Origin: Rhinopomastus cyanomelas
Lineage: Eukaryota; Chordata; Aves; Bucerotiformes; Rhinopomastidae
Length of the DNA: 64,000 bases
Direction of reading: 5' to 3'
Assembly (NCBI GenBank): GCA_013400115.1
Contig: VXBP01007102.1
Coordinates: forward strand, 310,462 to 374,461
The position numbers and the translations under genes are program-made. Positions 36,179-47,334 of the stretch are shown here, piece after piece (the stretch's first letter is position 1; each line of letters begins with the position of its first letter). Under the pieces are notes generated by a model. The model ran no database searches, was not told the origin of the DNA, and worked only from the letters and a program-made list of their open reading frames with translations.

Positions 36179-37733
36179 TAGAATCATAGAATCATAGAAT
36201 CATTACGGATCTGAAGGGACCTCGAAAGATCATCTAGTCCAATCCGCCTGCAACAGCAGGATCACCTAAACCAAGTCACACAGGAACCTGTCCAGTTGGG
36301 TCTTGAACATCTCCAGAGAAGGAGACTCCACAACCCCCCTGGGCAGCCTGTTCCAGTGCTCTGTCACCCTCACCGTGAAGAAGTTCCTTCTCAGGTTGAT
36401 GTGGAACCTCCTATGTTCCAGCTTACAACCATTGCCCCTTGTCCTATCACTACATGACACCGAGAACAGCCCAGTGCCATCCTCCTGACACCCACCCCTC
36501 AAATATTTGTAGACATTAATGAGGTCACCCCTCAGTCTCCTCTTCTCCAAGCTAAAGAGACCCAGCTCCCTCAACCTCTCCTCATAAGGGAGGTGTTCCA
36601 CCTCTCTTATCATCTTTGTTGCCCTACGCTGAACTCTCTCCAGCAGCTCCACATCCCTCTTGTACTGAGGAGCCCAGAACTGGACACAATACTCCAGGTG
36701 TGGTCTCACCAGGGCAGAGTAGAGGGGGAGAAGAACCTCTCTTGATCTGCTAACCACCCCTCTTCTAATCCACCCCAGGATGCTGTTGGCCCTCTTGGCC
36801 ACAAGAGCACATTGCTGGCTCATAGTCATCTTGTTGTCCACCAGGACCCCCAAGTCCCTTTCCCCTACACTACACTCCAACAGGTCAGTCCCCAGCCTAT
36901 ACTGGTACCTGGGGTTGTTCTTGCCCAGATGCAAGACTCTGCACTTACTCTTGTTATAGCTCATTAGATTTTTCTCTGCCCAGTTCTCCAGCCTGTCCAG
37001 ATCTCGCTGAATGGCAGCACAGTCTGCGGGGGTGTCGGCGACACCACCCAGCTTTGTGTCATCAGCAAACTTGCTGACAGTGCATGCCAATCCCTCATCC
37101 AAGTCATCAATGAATAGATTGAACAGGACCGGTCCCAGCACCGATCCCTGGGGCACTCCACTAGATACAGGCCTCCAACTAGACTCTGTCCCATTGACCA
37201 CCACTCTCTGACTTCTACCCTGTAGCCAGTTTACAATCCACCTCACTACCCGAAAATCTAGGCCACACTGCCTCAGTTTGTCTGCAAGGATGCTGTGAGA
37301 GACCGTGTCAAATGCCTTTCTTAAGTCAAGATAGATGACATCCACGGCTCTGCCCTCATCCATCCACCTGGTTACACCCTCATAAAAGGCTATCAGGTTG
37401 GTCAAGCATGACTTTCCCTTTGTGAAGCCATGCTGACTGTCCCTAATGACCCTCCTGTCCCTGATGTGCCCGGAAACAGCCTCTAGTACAAATTGTTCCA
37501 TCACCTTTCCTGGGATGGAGGTGAGGCTGACCGGTCTATAGTTACCTGGGTCTTCCTTCTTTCCCTTTTTAAAGATTGGGGTAACATTTGCTATTTTCCA
37601 GTCCCTAGGCACCTCTCCCGTTTCCCAGGACCTAGCAAAGATGATGGAGAGTGGCCTAGCAATGACTTCCGCCATCTCCCTCAGCACACGCGGATGCATC
37701 CCATCTGGGCCCATGGATTTGTGCACATCCAGT
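36179..37733 (-). mobile_element. Young CR1 LINE with intact RT frame
   Basis: A 1.55-kb minus-strand element. From its 3' end it has three ATAGAATC-type repeats, a full 3' UTR and ORF2 from the first RT block to the stop. The 5' end is truncated just before KSMGPDG, so endonuclease and ORF1 are missing. It is inserted into an older CR1 with TGGCA on both sides (36174-36178 and 37734-37738). The unbroken 486-codon frame shows recent origin. Confidence 0.95.
36266..37726 (-). CDS. CR1 ORF2 reverse transcriptase, N-terminally truncated
   Basis: 486 codons without a stop. The first RT block KSMGPDGMHPRVL is at residues 3-15, followed by VTPIFKKGKKEDPGNYRPVS at about 48-67. Motif A (YLDLRKAFDTV) is near 131-141, motif B (SGVPQGSVLGP) near 185-195 and the catalytic FADD box near 218. 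The thumb and C-terminal block ends FLCDLV. Family knowledge: CR1 ORF2 is an APE endonuclease plus reverse transcriptase that copies CR1 RNA at nicked DNA. The endonuclease is absent here, so the copy cannot move by itself. The ATG is probably not a natural start; it is just the first Met after truncation. Expression is not implied. Confidence 0.9.
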   Translation of the reverse strand: MHKSMGPDGMHPRVLREMAEVIARPLSIIFARSWETGEVPRDWKIANVTPIFKKGKKEDPGNYRPVSLTSIPGKVMEQFVLEAVSGHIRDRRVIRDSQHGFTKGKSCLTNLIAFYEGVTRWMDEGRAVDVIYLDLRKAFDTVSHSILADKLRQCGLDFRVVRWIVNWLQGRSQRVVVNGTESSWRPVSSGVPQGSVLGPVLFNLFIDDLDEGLACTVSKFADDTKLGGVADTPADCAAIQRDLDRLENWAEKNLMSYNKSKCRVLHLGKNNPRYQYRLGTDLLECSVGERDLGVLVDNKMTMSQQCALVAKRANSILGWIRRGVVSRSREVLLPLYSALVRPHLEYCVQFWAPQYKRDVELLERVQRRATKMIREVEHLPYEERLRELGLFSLEKRRLRGDLINVYKYLRGGCQEDGTGLFSVSCSDRTRGNGCKLEHRRFHINLRRNFFTVRVTEHWNRLPRGVVESPSLEMFKTQLDRFLCDLV

Positions 37734-37738
37734 TGGCA

Positions 37739-37925
37739 TCATCGAGTCCACCCACCTACCCCACCTTACAAGTTCACCCCCAAACCAGATCCCTCAACAT
37801 CTCATCCAGATGATCATTAAACACACCCAGGGATGGTGATTCAACCTGGGAAGCCCATTCCAGTGCCTGACCACCCTTTCTGTGACAACTTTTTCCCTAA
37901 TGTCAAGTGTAAAGCTAACCTCTGA
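37739..37925 (-). mobile_element. Older CR1 LINE, right part of the split copy
   Basis: Continues the tip at 36139-36178: TCATCGAGTCCACCCACC, then CATCCAGGGATGGTGATTC and CATTCCAGTGCCTGACCACC, reaching the decayed ORF2 C-terminus. Resembles the 43491-45110 subfamily. Confidence 0.85.
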
Positions 37926-39248
37926 CCTGGGATGATGACAGCAATACAACCAGACCCTTTCTCGAGCTGATCACAGGTATTCGATAATCCTGGGCAAGCA
38001 GTTTACACAGGCGTTGGAGGAATTGGCTTGGCTCTAGCCTAGTAAGGCAGAGGCTTAGTTTCTGTTATTTATTAACTAACTGCATCCTAGGCCCAGCCCA
38101 TGTAATCAGTTTGGCCCTAAGTGCTGCTAAGGTCAAAGCTCCCAGCAACAGTATTAGGGGAAAGTCTGTAGGACCAAACCAAAGTGTCACTCATCATAGC
38201 TGCTGCTATAGGAGGCAACGCTGAGCTGGCTCGCTGGGCTGTCATCTTAGCCAACGGAGTCCCTGGAGCTCACGGTTCAGTTTATCCACGCACAGGTAGG
38301 TGTGCACTTCAGGAGATGAACCACTGCCTCAACCTCAGGGACTCTACTGATTTATTGTCTTTTGAGAGCTCTGTAAATGGAGCCTGGGTTTGTTTAGTCT
38401 CCTTGTGCTCTGTGTGACGCTGCAGAAGTCAGCCTGCCATGAAACTTGCATGAGTTTGGGATGTGTTGCTTGCTTAGCTGTTGTTTTGGCAAGAGGAAAC
38501 TTGCAGGCTGATGGGTGTGGAATGCCAGATGTGTGCAGGGGGTCTGAAGTGCCAGCCATGTTTGTCGTGGCTGGATCGCCACCATGAAAGGAGAGAAAGG
38601 AATCAAAAAGGGCAGAGGAAAAAGGGGGACAAATCCTATATATCCTGCTTCATACTCCTTGATTAAAAAAGGAGCTATGCCTACTCCTTTAAACGCCTTC
38701 GGCTTCTAAATCTCTGTGCCATAGCATACAGGTTTGCCTTGTGCATGGCAGCAGCTTAAAGAAGGGCCATTTTTACAGGTTTTCTTGTTTCCTGCGAATC
38801 ACAAGGCACAGAATATTTTCTCAGTTGCCTGCAATCTGGTCATGCTGAAGGATTCTCTGGAAAAGCATCCAGCCACGACAGGAGACTGAGCTGCCACCAT
38901 GCCTCTTGTTGATCTAACAGTCATCTAAGAAGCTCTATCAATGATCCAAGAAGACTCACTTTGGAAAGAGTGGCAGACCTGGCCTCTACCTTAAGGTTGT
39001 CTCATTTTAACTTACTTTTTATTTTCCCTGTGCCTCCAAGAGGGCTCCTTGCTCTTCTGACCTGGTAACTGACAGAAGCAAATTTTCTAGTACCTTTACT
39101 TATTGCCCTGTGAGGTATTTTCTTGCAGCCCTTTAGGATATTTCCTGTTGCTTTGCTCTCTGGTTGTCAGGCCAAGACGCAGTGTTCCAGTACATACTGC
39201 CGCTGCAAACCCAGTCAGAAATCATATCCCTTCTCACACTCAGTTTCC
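37926..39248. other. Unique sequence, no feature seen
   Basis: No repeat recognised. Overlapping short frames near 38344-38666 lie on both strands. Confidence 0.4.
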
Positions 39249-39575
39249 TCACTTGCACGTGTCTGATATCGCCTCAGTGATATCATTTCCCCCAGCATCG
39301 TTCTTAGGGTTCCAAGTCACCCGTGTATCCAGTTTCACCTCTAAGTCTGCTTTGGTGTGTGCTGCCACAATGCAGGTGCCACTTTTACTCATGTGCATGG
39401 GCTTTGAATGGACCATATTTGCAACATCTTTCATCATCATTTTAGGATAAATCAGGAGACATTTCTGCATGGGACATATGGGGTGTGCTAGCTGTTGCCC
39501 CATGTTTGTTGAATTCACTGCGTTACGTAACTGTGCGAATGTTTCCCAGACAGCTGGACAACTTTTATAGGGCAT
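39249..39575 (-). CDS. Weak candidate coding segment, unidentified
   Basis: A 108-codon minus-strand frame with varied composition (starts MPYKSCPAVWETFAQLRNAV; later KADLEVKLDTRVTWNPKNDA). An AATTGCAG acceptor-like word lies just upstream of the ATG, and a GTGAGG donor-like word lies near 39255. No family recognised. The plus strand over the same bases is open for 115 codons, which weakens the case. Confidence 0.25.
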   Translation of the reverse strand: MPYKSCPAVWETFAQLRNAVNSTNMGQQLAHPICPMQKCLLIYPKMMMKDVANMVHSKPMHMSKSGTCIVAAHTKADLEVKLDTRVTWNPKNDAGGNDITEAISDTCK

Positions 39576-41100
39576 GGTGGAGAAACTGCAATTAATATTT
39601 AATAAGGAACAAATGAGATCAATAGCTGTGCGACTCCTTGCTGGCGCCTTTACTGTTCAATGCAATAAGTTTGTAAAGAAACAACAATACAGCTGTTACC
39701 CCAAATCAGATGATTTATGCAGGGACTTACATTCCCTGATCCAATATTTTGAACTGTTAAAGAAACATCAGTGACTTTACTGAGCACAGACCAGCAGTTG
39801 CAGATGTGAAGGCCAAACAGTTCGAGAAATTAACCGTAATTTCTGCCATGCCAATTTCTGGATGCTCAGTCTGAGGTGTTTACAGAAGAGCTCAGGTTTC
39901 CCCTATGGACAGAGTCTGCTCTTGTCTGAGAACAAATCAGGACTTCCCATCACAAACATCATTTTAAGCCCTAAACTGAGGCACCCAAATTCATCAGCAA
40001 TTTTAGAAAGCAAATGGATCTAAATCAAATAGGCTTTAAAATGGGAAGATGACAGTAAAATAAAAATTATTGGGAAGAAATGGCAAAAAAGAAGCTGCAC
40101 TCAAGTGTTGTCTTTTATCCAAGCGTGCACCTGCATGGATGTTTCTCTTTGGTGATGGGAGGCTTTTTTCTTCCTCTGATCTGATTCTCAGCACTTAGGA
40201 AAGCTGCCAGCAGCCAGGGAGCAGCCACGTTTCACAGGCTTACCTTGAACTTTATTTGATAGAACCTAAACCATTGGGTTGTTTGATTGGATTAGGAGGA
40301 GTGCACTGCGGCATTGCATCATTCCCTGAGTTTAGTTGACCTCTGGGAAAATGCACTTCTGACATCTCCATCAATCGGCTTTTGTGTTTTTAGCTCTGGC
40401 AGGAAAGATGCTGAGGGAAGCTCCAATCCAGCAGCACAAGCCAAACTCCCGTGCAGGATCTGAATCCCTACAGCAGACAGCCCAGGCACCGACCCGCTTG
40501 CGTGACTCCCTGCAGCCACTTGACTTTGTACAAAGTGACTGGCCCCCGCAAAAGACAGGGGAGCTGAACTGGGAATAACACAGCCAGGCAATGTGCTGAG
40601 TGAGCAGCACAGGAGGAGAACGAGGAGGCTGTTGGTCTGTTTTGCAAACAAGTGAGAAGTCTTTTTTCTTTTTTTGGATTCCCTGTCCCACCCCACCCCC
40701 AACTTTGATTCTCAAAATCCTCCATTTATCAATCTATGTATGAAGGAGATTGGTGATAAAAAAATATCCAGTCCACAAAAAGGTGGGGTGGAAGCCAATG
40801 CAGACCTTTCAAAAAATGTAAGGACAGCTTGGTTTTCCACAGTTTACAGCTTTGATCTCATGACCGAGGACTCCAGAAAGAGATGTTGATCCAAGTAACC
40901 GCACCAGTCCATGGGCTCAGCATGGAAGCAAGGTTTTGGGCTACTGATGGAAAGAACTAATGCAATTGCTGACAAAAGCTCCTGTCCTTTTCCTGTAGGT
41001 GAGCCCATGCTGAAACCCCTCTCAAGCTATGAATGAAGGGATGAACTTTGCACTGTCAAGCAAAGAGTTTGTGGGAGAAGCATTCTTGGGAAAGATCTGT
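39576..41100. other. Unique sequence, no supported gene
   Basis: Several mutually overlapping frames at 40319-40725 in three minus-strand phases, which is not the pattern of a gene. No repeats seen. Confidence 0.4.
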
Positions 41101-41277
41101 AGAATCACAGAATCATTCAAGCTGGAGAAGACCCTTGGCATCTAGTCCAACCTTGAACCCTACTCCACAAACTTCACCCCTAAACCATATTCCCCAACAT
41201 CTCGCCTAAACAACCTTCAAACGCATCCAGGGATGGTGATTCCGCCACCATCCTTGCAGCCTATTCCAATAACTGGG
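41101..41277 (-). mobile_element. Old CR1 LINE 3' end
   Basis: AGAATCACAGAATCATTC tail, AGCTGGAGAAGACCC, CATCCAGGGATGGTGATTC and GCCTATTCCAATAACTG: minus-strand UTR and last codons of ORF2. Confidence 0.85.
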
Positions 41278-42243
41278 TTTGGTTTTGGTTTATCTTTCAA
41301 GCCTGGATCCTTTTTTAACTCCTTTCGTCTAAGTCTTCGCTTTTTTATTGTTGTCACAAGACTTTTGTTTATTTAGGACAAGATCTCACATTTCAGAAGG
41401 AAGCGTGACTCTGTGGAGCTGGTTGCAGTGGGCTGAGCACACTCAGGGTAAAGGACTGTTACAGCTTCTTATTTTCCGAGCAGTGCAGTACCATGAGAAC
41501 ACCATGGCCATTCCTCTCTCTCCAGACCAAGACTTCAGCTGTGTCATCCCCAGAACATCTGTGGGATGCACAACTCCAAACAGCTACAAACTGTCACAGC
41601 ACACTCAGTCTCACTGCAGATCAGAGCTCATACAAACAGCTTCGATCTCAAGTTGGCTCCAACCAGACCCATTTTGGGTGTTTTCACAGTCAGACAGAAA
41701 AGGATCCCAGAGCAATTTCCCCGAAGTCCTGTAATGCCCACTTTGAAAATAAATGTGATCAAATATTCCTTGAAGATTTCCTGCAAAGAGTTAATTTGTA
41801 ACAGGTCATTTAATAAACATTCTGAAATTAGCTTTTAGAAAGCCCAACACCCCAATAGGTTGCCCACACAACAGCTTTTCAAAATTAAAAATTCCTCTTA
41901 TCCAGGTGCTTGTGTCTGTAAGATGCTTATAGGAGCAATTAATTATTTACTAAACCTTTAGCTGTTTATGATGAAAAATTCATAGAAAGTGTGACCATAA
42001 ACAGACCAAGCTAGCAAATGCTTCAGAAGATGAAGAAAAAAGGAAAACTGAAAGCATTTCATTTCAGGCAGTGTAAGAGCATTTTCAGCCACCTGATCAT
42101 GGTGCAAAATAGAAAAGGCCTTTTATCCTACAACAGTAAATAGGATGGTGCTTGCCTTTGAAGAGAGAAGAACTCCATCTCTTTGACAGCACTCTGTTGC
42201 CTGCAGTAGGCAATTTGGAATGTAGCAGGAAGGTCTGGACAAC
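41278..42243. other. Unique sequence, no supported gene
   Basis: A 128-codon plus-strand frame (41348-41734) overlaps two other plus-strand frames of about 90 to 100 codons, so stop scarcity rather than coding is likely. No domain seen. Confidence 0.35.
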
Positions 42244-42376
42244 ATAGAACCATAGAATCATTCAGGTTGGAAATGTCCTTCAAGATCACCGAGTCCAAGC
42301 ATCAACCCAGTTGTACCAATCCCACTGCTAAACCATGTCCTTGAGCCTCGTATCTAGATGGCTTTTCAACGTGAAA
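42244..42376 (-). mobile_element. Old CR1 LINE 3' tip
   Basis: CATAGAACCATAGAATCATTC tail shortened to its words ATAGAACC and ATAGAATC, then GGTTGGAAATGTCCTTC and AAGCATCAACCC, in minus orientation. Confidence 0.8.
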
Positions 42377-43490
42377 CTCTTCAGTGAGCAAGTAAAGCTA
42401 AAACATGATTAAACAAAATGTGTCTTGAATTGGAGAATTTATAACCCATCTAGTTACACCATCCCTTAAAGACTGCCATGTTTGTGAACATTTCAAAAAG
42501 GTTGACCAACACAACCCCTGGCATGCTCAGAAGGACCCTTGTGACCCTCTCCAGTGGCGATCAGTAAGATTGTTCCAACACCTAAGGGTCGTTTCAGACT
42601 TGTTCAGATCTTTCCCTCACACATTGATTTAACAACAGATTTGTGTGTGTTATGTGATCATCGTGAAAGTGAACAGGAAGCTGCTTTTTGTGCCTGTTGG
42701 ACCTTCTGCTCGAAAGACAAAAGGAGCAAGAGCACAACTGACATACTGAGCTGACACACAGGCTTCCTTTCCAAAGCTCCCCACGCAGCTAGCAACACCC
42801 CAGCACTGTGCTGTGCGAGAACTTTCTGTCGCAAAGCAGCTTCCCGCTTTCACACAGCGCTCACAGGTATCCTCCCTTCTGCAGGGTGCAAAGCAGTCCC
42901 ACTCTTTCCTTGTGACACCACCCAAGCATCTGATTCTTCTGACTCCCCTGCATTGCCATTGTTGTGTGTCATGTATTCAAGGTCAGCACCAAGCATCAAA
43001 TGCATAACATCAGTGGGTTTGACTACCTTGTGTATTTCCCCCTAGAAAAAGCCTCCTTTTATCTCAGAATGTGTGCGAGCTATCGATTCCTCTGTACTAT
43101 AACTCAGTAACCAGCTACTCCTGAAGATTTGCTGCGCCGCCTTCACCATCACATCTCATTTGTGTCACTGGCACGATCTGAAAGAAGCATCCACACCACA
43201 TGGACTGTCCCCAAATGAAAAATGCAGTAGAAGACTGATGAAACTGTTATAAGGATGCTATGGCAAAAACAAAGCAAAGATGTAGGATATATTTGTAACA
43301 CCAAAACTTTTAAAAAAATTGAGAGAACCTCCAGGAAGCTATTCTTTTTGGCCCTGATTACCAGGCAACAGGGATGCAACTTCTAGTATGATCTTAATAC
43401 ATCTATCTCATAGGAAATGTCGAGGTTTGTTTTGTCTCATGCTGCTCAAAGCTTGCAAAATCAAAGCTGACCTCAAATCACATCTTCAGC
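42377..43490. other. Unique sequence, no feature seen
   Basis: Short frames only, with no repeat recognised. Confidence 0.4.
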
Positions 43491-45110
43491 ATCACAGAAT
43501 CACAGAATCACTCTGTCTGGAAAAGAACGCTTGGATCATCAAGTCCAACCATCTACCCTACCTTACAAGCTCAATCCTAAACCATAGCCCTCAACACCTC
43601 ATCCAAACGATCTTTAAACACATCCAGGGATGGCGACTCAACTATCTCCCAGGGAACCCATTCCAGTGCCTGACCATCCTTTCTGTGAAAATATTTTTCC
43701 TAGTATCAAGTCTAAACCTACCCTGTTGTAGCTTGAACCCATTTCCTCTTGTTCTATCACTAATTGCCTGTGAGAGGAGACCAGCACCAACCTCTCCACA
43801 ACATCCTTTCAGGTAGTTGTAGAGAGTGATGAGGTCTCCTCTCAGCCTCCCCTTCTTCAAACTAAAGTGTCCCAGCTCTTTCAGTCTTTCCTCATAAGAT
43901 TTATTCTCCAGGCCCTTCACCAGCTTGGTTGACCTCCTCTGCACCTGCTCCAGCACCTCCACATGTCTCTCGTATTGAGCTACTCAAAACTGGACACTAT
44001 ACTCAAGATGTGGCCTCACCAGTGCCCAATACTGGGGGACGATAACCTCCCTACTCCTGCTGGCCACACTATTTCTAATACAAGCCAGGATGACATTGGT
44101 CTTCATGGCCACCTGGGCATACTGCTGGCTCATACTCATCTTCCTGACAACTGGAACCCCCAGGTCCCTCTCTGCCACAGTCACACCTCCTCAAGCCTGT
44201 AGCATTGCATGGGGTTGTTGTGGCCCAAGTGCAGGACCTGGCACTTGGCCTGATTGAAGCTCCTGTCATTGACATTGGCCCATTGCTCCCATCTATCCAA
44301 GTCTCTCTGAAGAGCCTCCCTACCCTCTGGCAGATGAACACTCCCACCTAACTTGGTGTCACCTGCAAACTCACTAATGACACACTCTGTGTCTTTACTG
44401 AGATCATCAATAAAGATGTTAAACAGAGATGGTCCCAACTCCAAGCCCTGAGGCCCAGCTCTTGTGACAGGCTGTCAGCTGGATTTAACTCCACTAACCA
44501 CCACTCTTTGGGCCTGGCCATTCAACCAGTGGTTTTATCCAAGCCACGAGCAGCCAGCTTATCAAGGAGAATTCCATTGGGAACAGTGTCAAAGGCTTTT
44601 TGAAAGTCCAGGAAAACAATATCAACAGCCTTTCCCTTGTCCAATAGTCAGGTCATCCTGCCATAGAAGGAGATCAGGTTCGTCAGGCAGGACCTGTCTT
44701 TAATAAACCCATGTTGACTGGGCCTGATCCCCTTGGTGTCCTGTATGTGAAGTGCGATGGCACTTGAGATGATGTGTTCCATGACTTTCCGTGGTACCAA
44801 GGTCAGACTGACAGGTCTATAGTGTCCTGGATCCTCCTTTCTGCCCTTCTTGTAGCTGGGTGTTCCATTTTCCACCTTCCAGTCCATTGAGACCTCCCCA
44901 GCTATTCCAAGTAAATAGTGGCAAGTGTCTTGGCAAGCACATCTGCCAACTCTTTCAGCATCCTTGGGTGCAACCTGTCCGACCCCATAGACTTGTTTAT
45001 GTCTAAGTGGTGTAGCAGGTTGCTGACCACTTCCTTTCCAACTGTAATGGCCTCATTCTGCTCTCCCCTCTCTGTCTCCCAGCTCATGAGGTCTCTTGTT
45101 CCACTGATAA
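43491..45110 (-). mobile_element. Long old-subfamily CR1 LINE, decayed RT
   Basis: The longest older copy, 1.6 kb. From the 5' side (high coordinates) it has the linker end with the SMGSDRLHPRML block, NGTPSYKKGRKEDPGHYRPV, HGFIKDRSCLTNLISF, then the palm. Its catalytic box reads FAGD rather than FADD (about 44365). Thumb (NVILACIRNSVASRSREVIV, RPHLEYSVQF), C-terminus and TCACAGAATC tail follow. The frame is broken into at least five pieces. The lost Asp alone would abolish catalysis. Confidence 0.9.
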
Positions 45111-45224
45111 AGACTAACACAAAGCATATTTCAATTTCATGAAGGAAAAGAAGGGGAGAAAAAGTCACAAAAATCTGAGATGTTGAGGTACTAGAAGCAC
45201 ATTCAATTGATGCCATATCCCTTG

Positions 45225-45475
45225 ATCATCTTGAGTTATTTAAAGTCTTTGACGTGGTCTCACATGACAACATTGTCCCTAAGTTGGAGATGCATGGATC
45301 TGATGGATGCGCTCTTTTATGGATAAAGAATAAGCTGGATGACTGCATCCAAAGAGTTGCAAGCAGTGGCTCATTGTTTAGATGGAGATCAGTAGCAAAT
45401 TATGTCCCCAATGACCAGGTACAGGTGAAATCAGTCCTGGCACCAAACCTGTTCCTTGCACTCCTCCTCCTGAGG
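45225..45475 (+). mobile_element. Ancient CR1-like RT fragment (motif A to B)
   Basis: Plus-strand text FKVFDVVSHDNIVPKLEMHG, then LLWIKNKLDDCIQRVAS and SLFRWRSVANYVPN, matches the CR1 stretch from the end of motif A to motif B with many substitutions. Opposite in orientation to the adjacent long CR1, so a separate older insertion. Confidence 0.65.
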
Positions 45476-46199
45476 ATCTTCCTCTCTGCACTGCACACAC
45501 AATGACATGGGGAACGTTTGTCTGTGAACAGAGATATGTCCTTACAGTCAGCATTCATAGTGAGGAAGTCCTCAACAGAGGCTGCAGGAGATTATGGAGT
45601 CTTTCTCCATAGTACTGCATTCACCAGGGATGCAGGACACTTTCTCCTTGTTCCTGCTCCAGTGAATAATTAATTATTCATGCTAAGATGTAACAGTTTC
45701 AATATGAGTAAATGAGAGACACGTCTTCATTACTGGAGAGGCTGCAGTAGCTACTGGTGAGGGCTGTAAGAAAACGCAAGCGAGGCACAATCACAGCAGT
45801 TTGCCAGAAATCTACAGTAATCTGCCAGCTGCAGTTTGGCTGGACCTTCCTTGCCTGCTTTTGTTTTGGACTTCTGTCCAAGAGCTGTAACGACTAGCGG
45901 TAGGAGGACAGCAGCAGGACAACATCCCATCCCTCGACAAATATCTAGTGGTGCAAAGTCTTTGTTGTGCCTTCAATGAATATTCACTCCTGCCTTTTCT
46001 ATGCTTGCAGTGGCGTCGTTTGTCAATTCCTCTTGGAAGATTATTGTACAAGGACTGAGTTGAGATTTTTTTTAATTTATTTTTTAGTTTCTGCACAAGT
46101 GATTGCCACCTTCCTTCAATATGAACAGCTACACCTCCTAATTTCTTTTAGTTTACTAGTCTTCATTTTGTGGGATTTTCAGCCACCTCTTTGGCTTCA
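45476..46199. other. Unique sequence, no feature seen
   Basis: Contains T-rich and A-rich patches near 46070. Short frames only. Confidence 0.4.
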
Positions 46200-46278
46200 G
46201 AATCACAGCACATTAGGGATTGGAAGAGACCTCGAAAGATCATCTAGTCCAATCCCCCAGCTAGACCAAGTCACATCA
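46200..46278 (-). mobile_element. Young CR1 LINE 3' tip
   Basis: AGAATCACAGCACATTAGGG, GGAAGAGACCTCGAAAGATC and AGTCCAATCCCCCAGCTAG in minus orientation. The usual CAGGATCAC between the last two words is missing (small deletion). Confidence 0.85.
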
Positions 46279-46549
46279 CCGTCCCTATCCCCTCCCCAGG
46301 GGATTCTTTTCCACAGCCCTTTGCTGTTGTCCCATCAGGCATTATTCCCCCTTTTCTCAGAGACATCTGTAATGTCAGTGCATATTTCACACTGTTCTAC
46401 CTCTTGGACACATCTTATGCAACAGCTTTAGAACAGCCTGAACCAATAACCTAAACCAGCTAATCACTGATGCTTAGTTCTGCGGAATTTACCACAACCC
46501 TGCTTACACTTGTCTTTGGACATCCAGCTCACTCTGAAGGTTTTTTTAA

Positions 46550-46592
46550 TCACTTTCCCACTCCTGCTGTCCACACTATTGCTGATACAAGC
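46550..46592 (-). mobile_element. Inverted 5' piece of the adjoining CR1
   Basis: On the minus strand this 43-bp piece encodes ACISNSVDSRSGKVI, the ORF2 block that normally sits just before the RPHLEYCVQFWAP block. The downstream plus-strand CR1 begins with that later block at 46593. About 30 bp of coding sequence between them is missing. This is the arrangement expected of a 5' inversion. Confidence 0.65.
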
Positions 46593-47115
46593 TACCTTGA
46601 GTACTGTGTCCAGTTCTGGGCCCCTCAGTTTAGGAAGGACATTGAGGTGCTTGAGCGTGTCCAGAGAAGGGCAACGAGGCTGGTGAGAGGCCTTGAGCAC
46701 AAGCCCTACGAGGAGAGGCTGAGGGAGCTGGAATTGTTTGGCCTTGAGAAGAGGAGGCTCAGGGGAGACCTTATTGCTGTCTACAACTACCTGAGGGGTG
46801 GTTGTGGCCAGGAGGAGGTTGCTCTCTTCTCTCAGGCAGCCAGCACCAGAACAAGAGGACACAGCCTCAAGCTGCACCAGGGGAAATTTAGGCTTGAGGT
46901 GAGGAGAAAGTTCTTCACTGAGAGAGTCATTGGCCACTGGAATGGCCTGCCCAGGGAGGTGGTAGAGTCACCGTCCCTGGAACTGTTCAAGGCAGGATTG
47001 GACGTGGCACTTGGTGCCATGGTCTAGCCTTGAGCTCTGTGGTGACAGGTTGGACTTGATGATCTATGAGGTCTCTTCCGACCTTGGTAATACTGTGATA
47101 CTGTAATACTGTGAT
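46593..47115 (+). mobile_element. CR1 LINE ORF2 C-terminus and 3' end
   Basis: Open from the thumb (LEYCVQFWAPQFRKD) to the stop at 47025-47027, then the UTR (GGTTGGACTTGATGATC) and a tail of TACTGTGATACTGTAATAC repeats. The tail differs from the ATTCTATG type and matches the subfamily of the copy at 52985-53162. The frame is intact but catalytic motifs are absent through truncation. Confidence 0.9.
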
Positions 47116-47334
47116 ACACAAGACATCTTCCACCAGCCATTTCAACCACATTGGTGGAGATATCAGTGAGATCTCATGAGAGTACCAATACCATCATGTA
47201 TTACCATTTATGCAAGATTCCCATCAATGTCCTGCAACACAAAGTTGTTCCTTAGTTGTACTCCTTATGAAAGACACATTTCCTCTGCACGCATCTCACA
47301 CTCCCATAGATGATCCTCCTCCATTCCCCCAGGA

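Noticed and set aside
40319..40725. Three overlapping minus-strand frames of 85 to 127 codons
   Set aside because: Same region open in all three phases; not the pattern of a gene.
41348..41838. Plus-strand frames of 90 to 128 codons
   Set aside because: Three phases open together; composition gives no domain.
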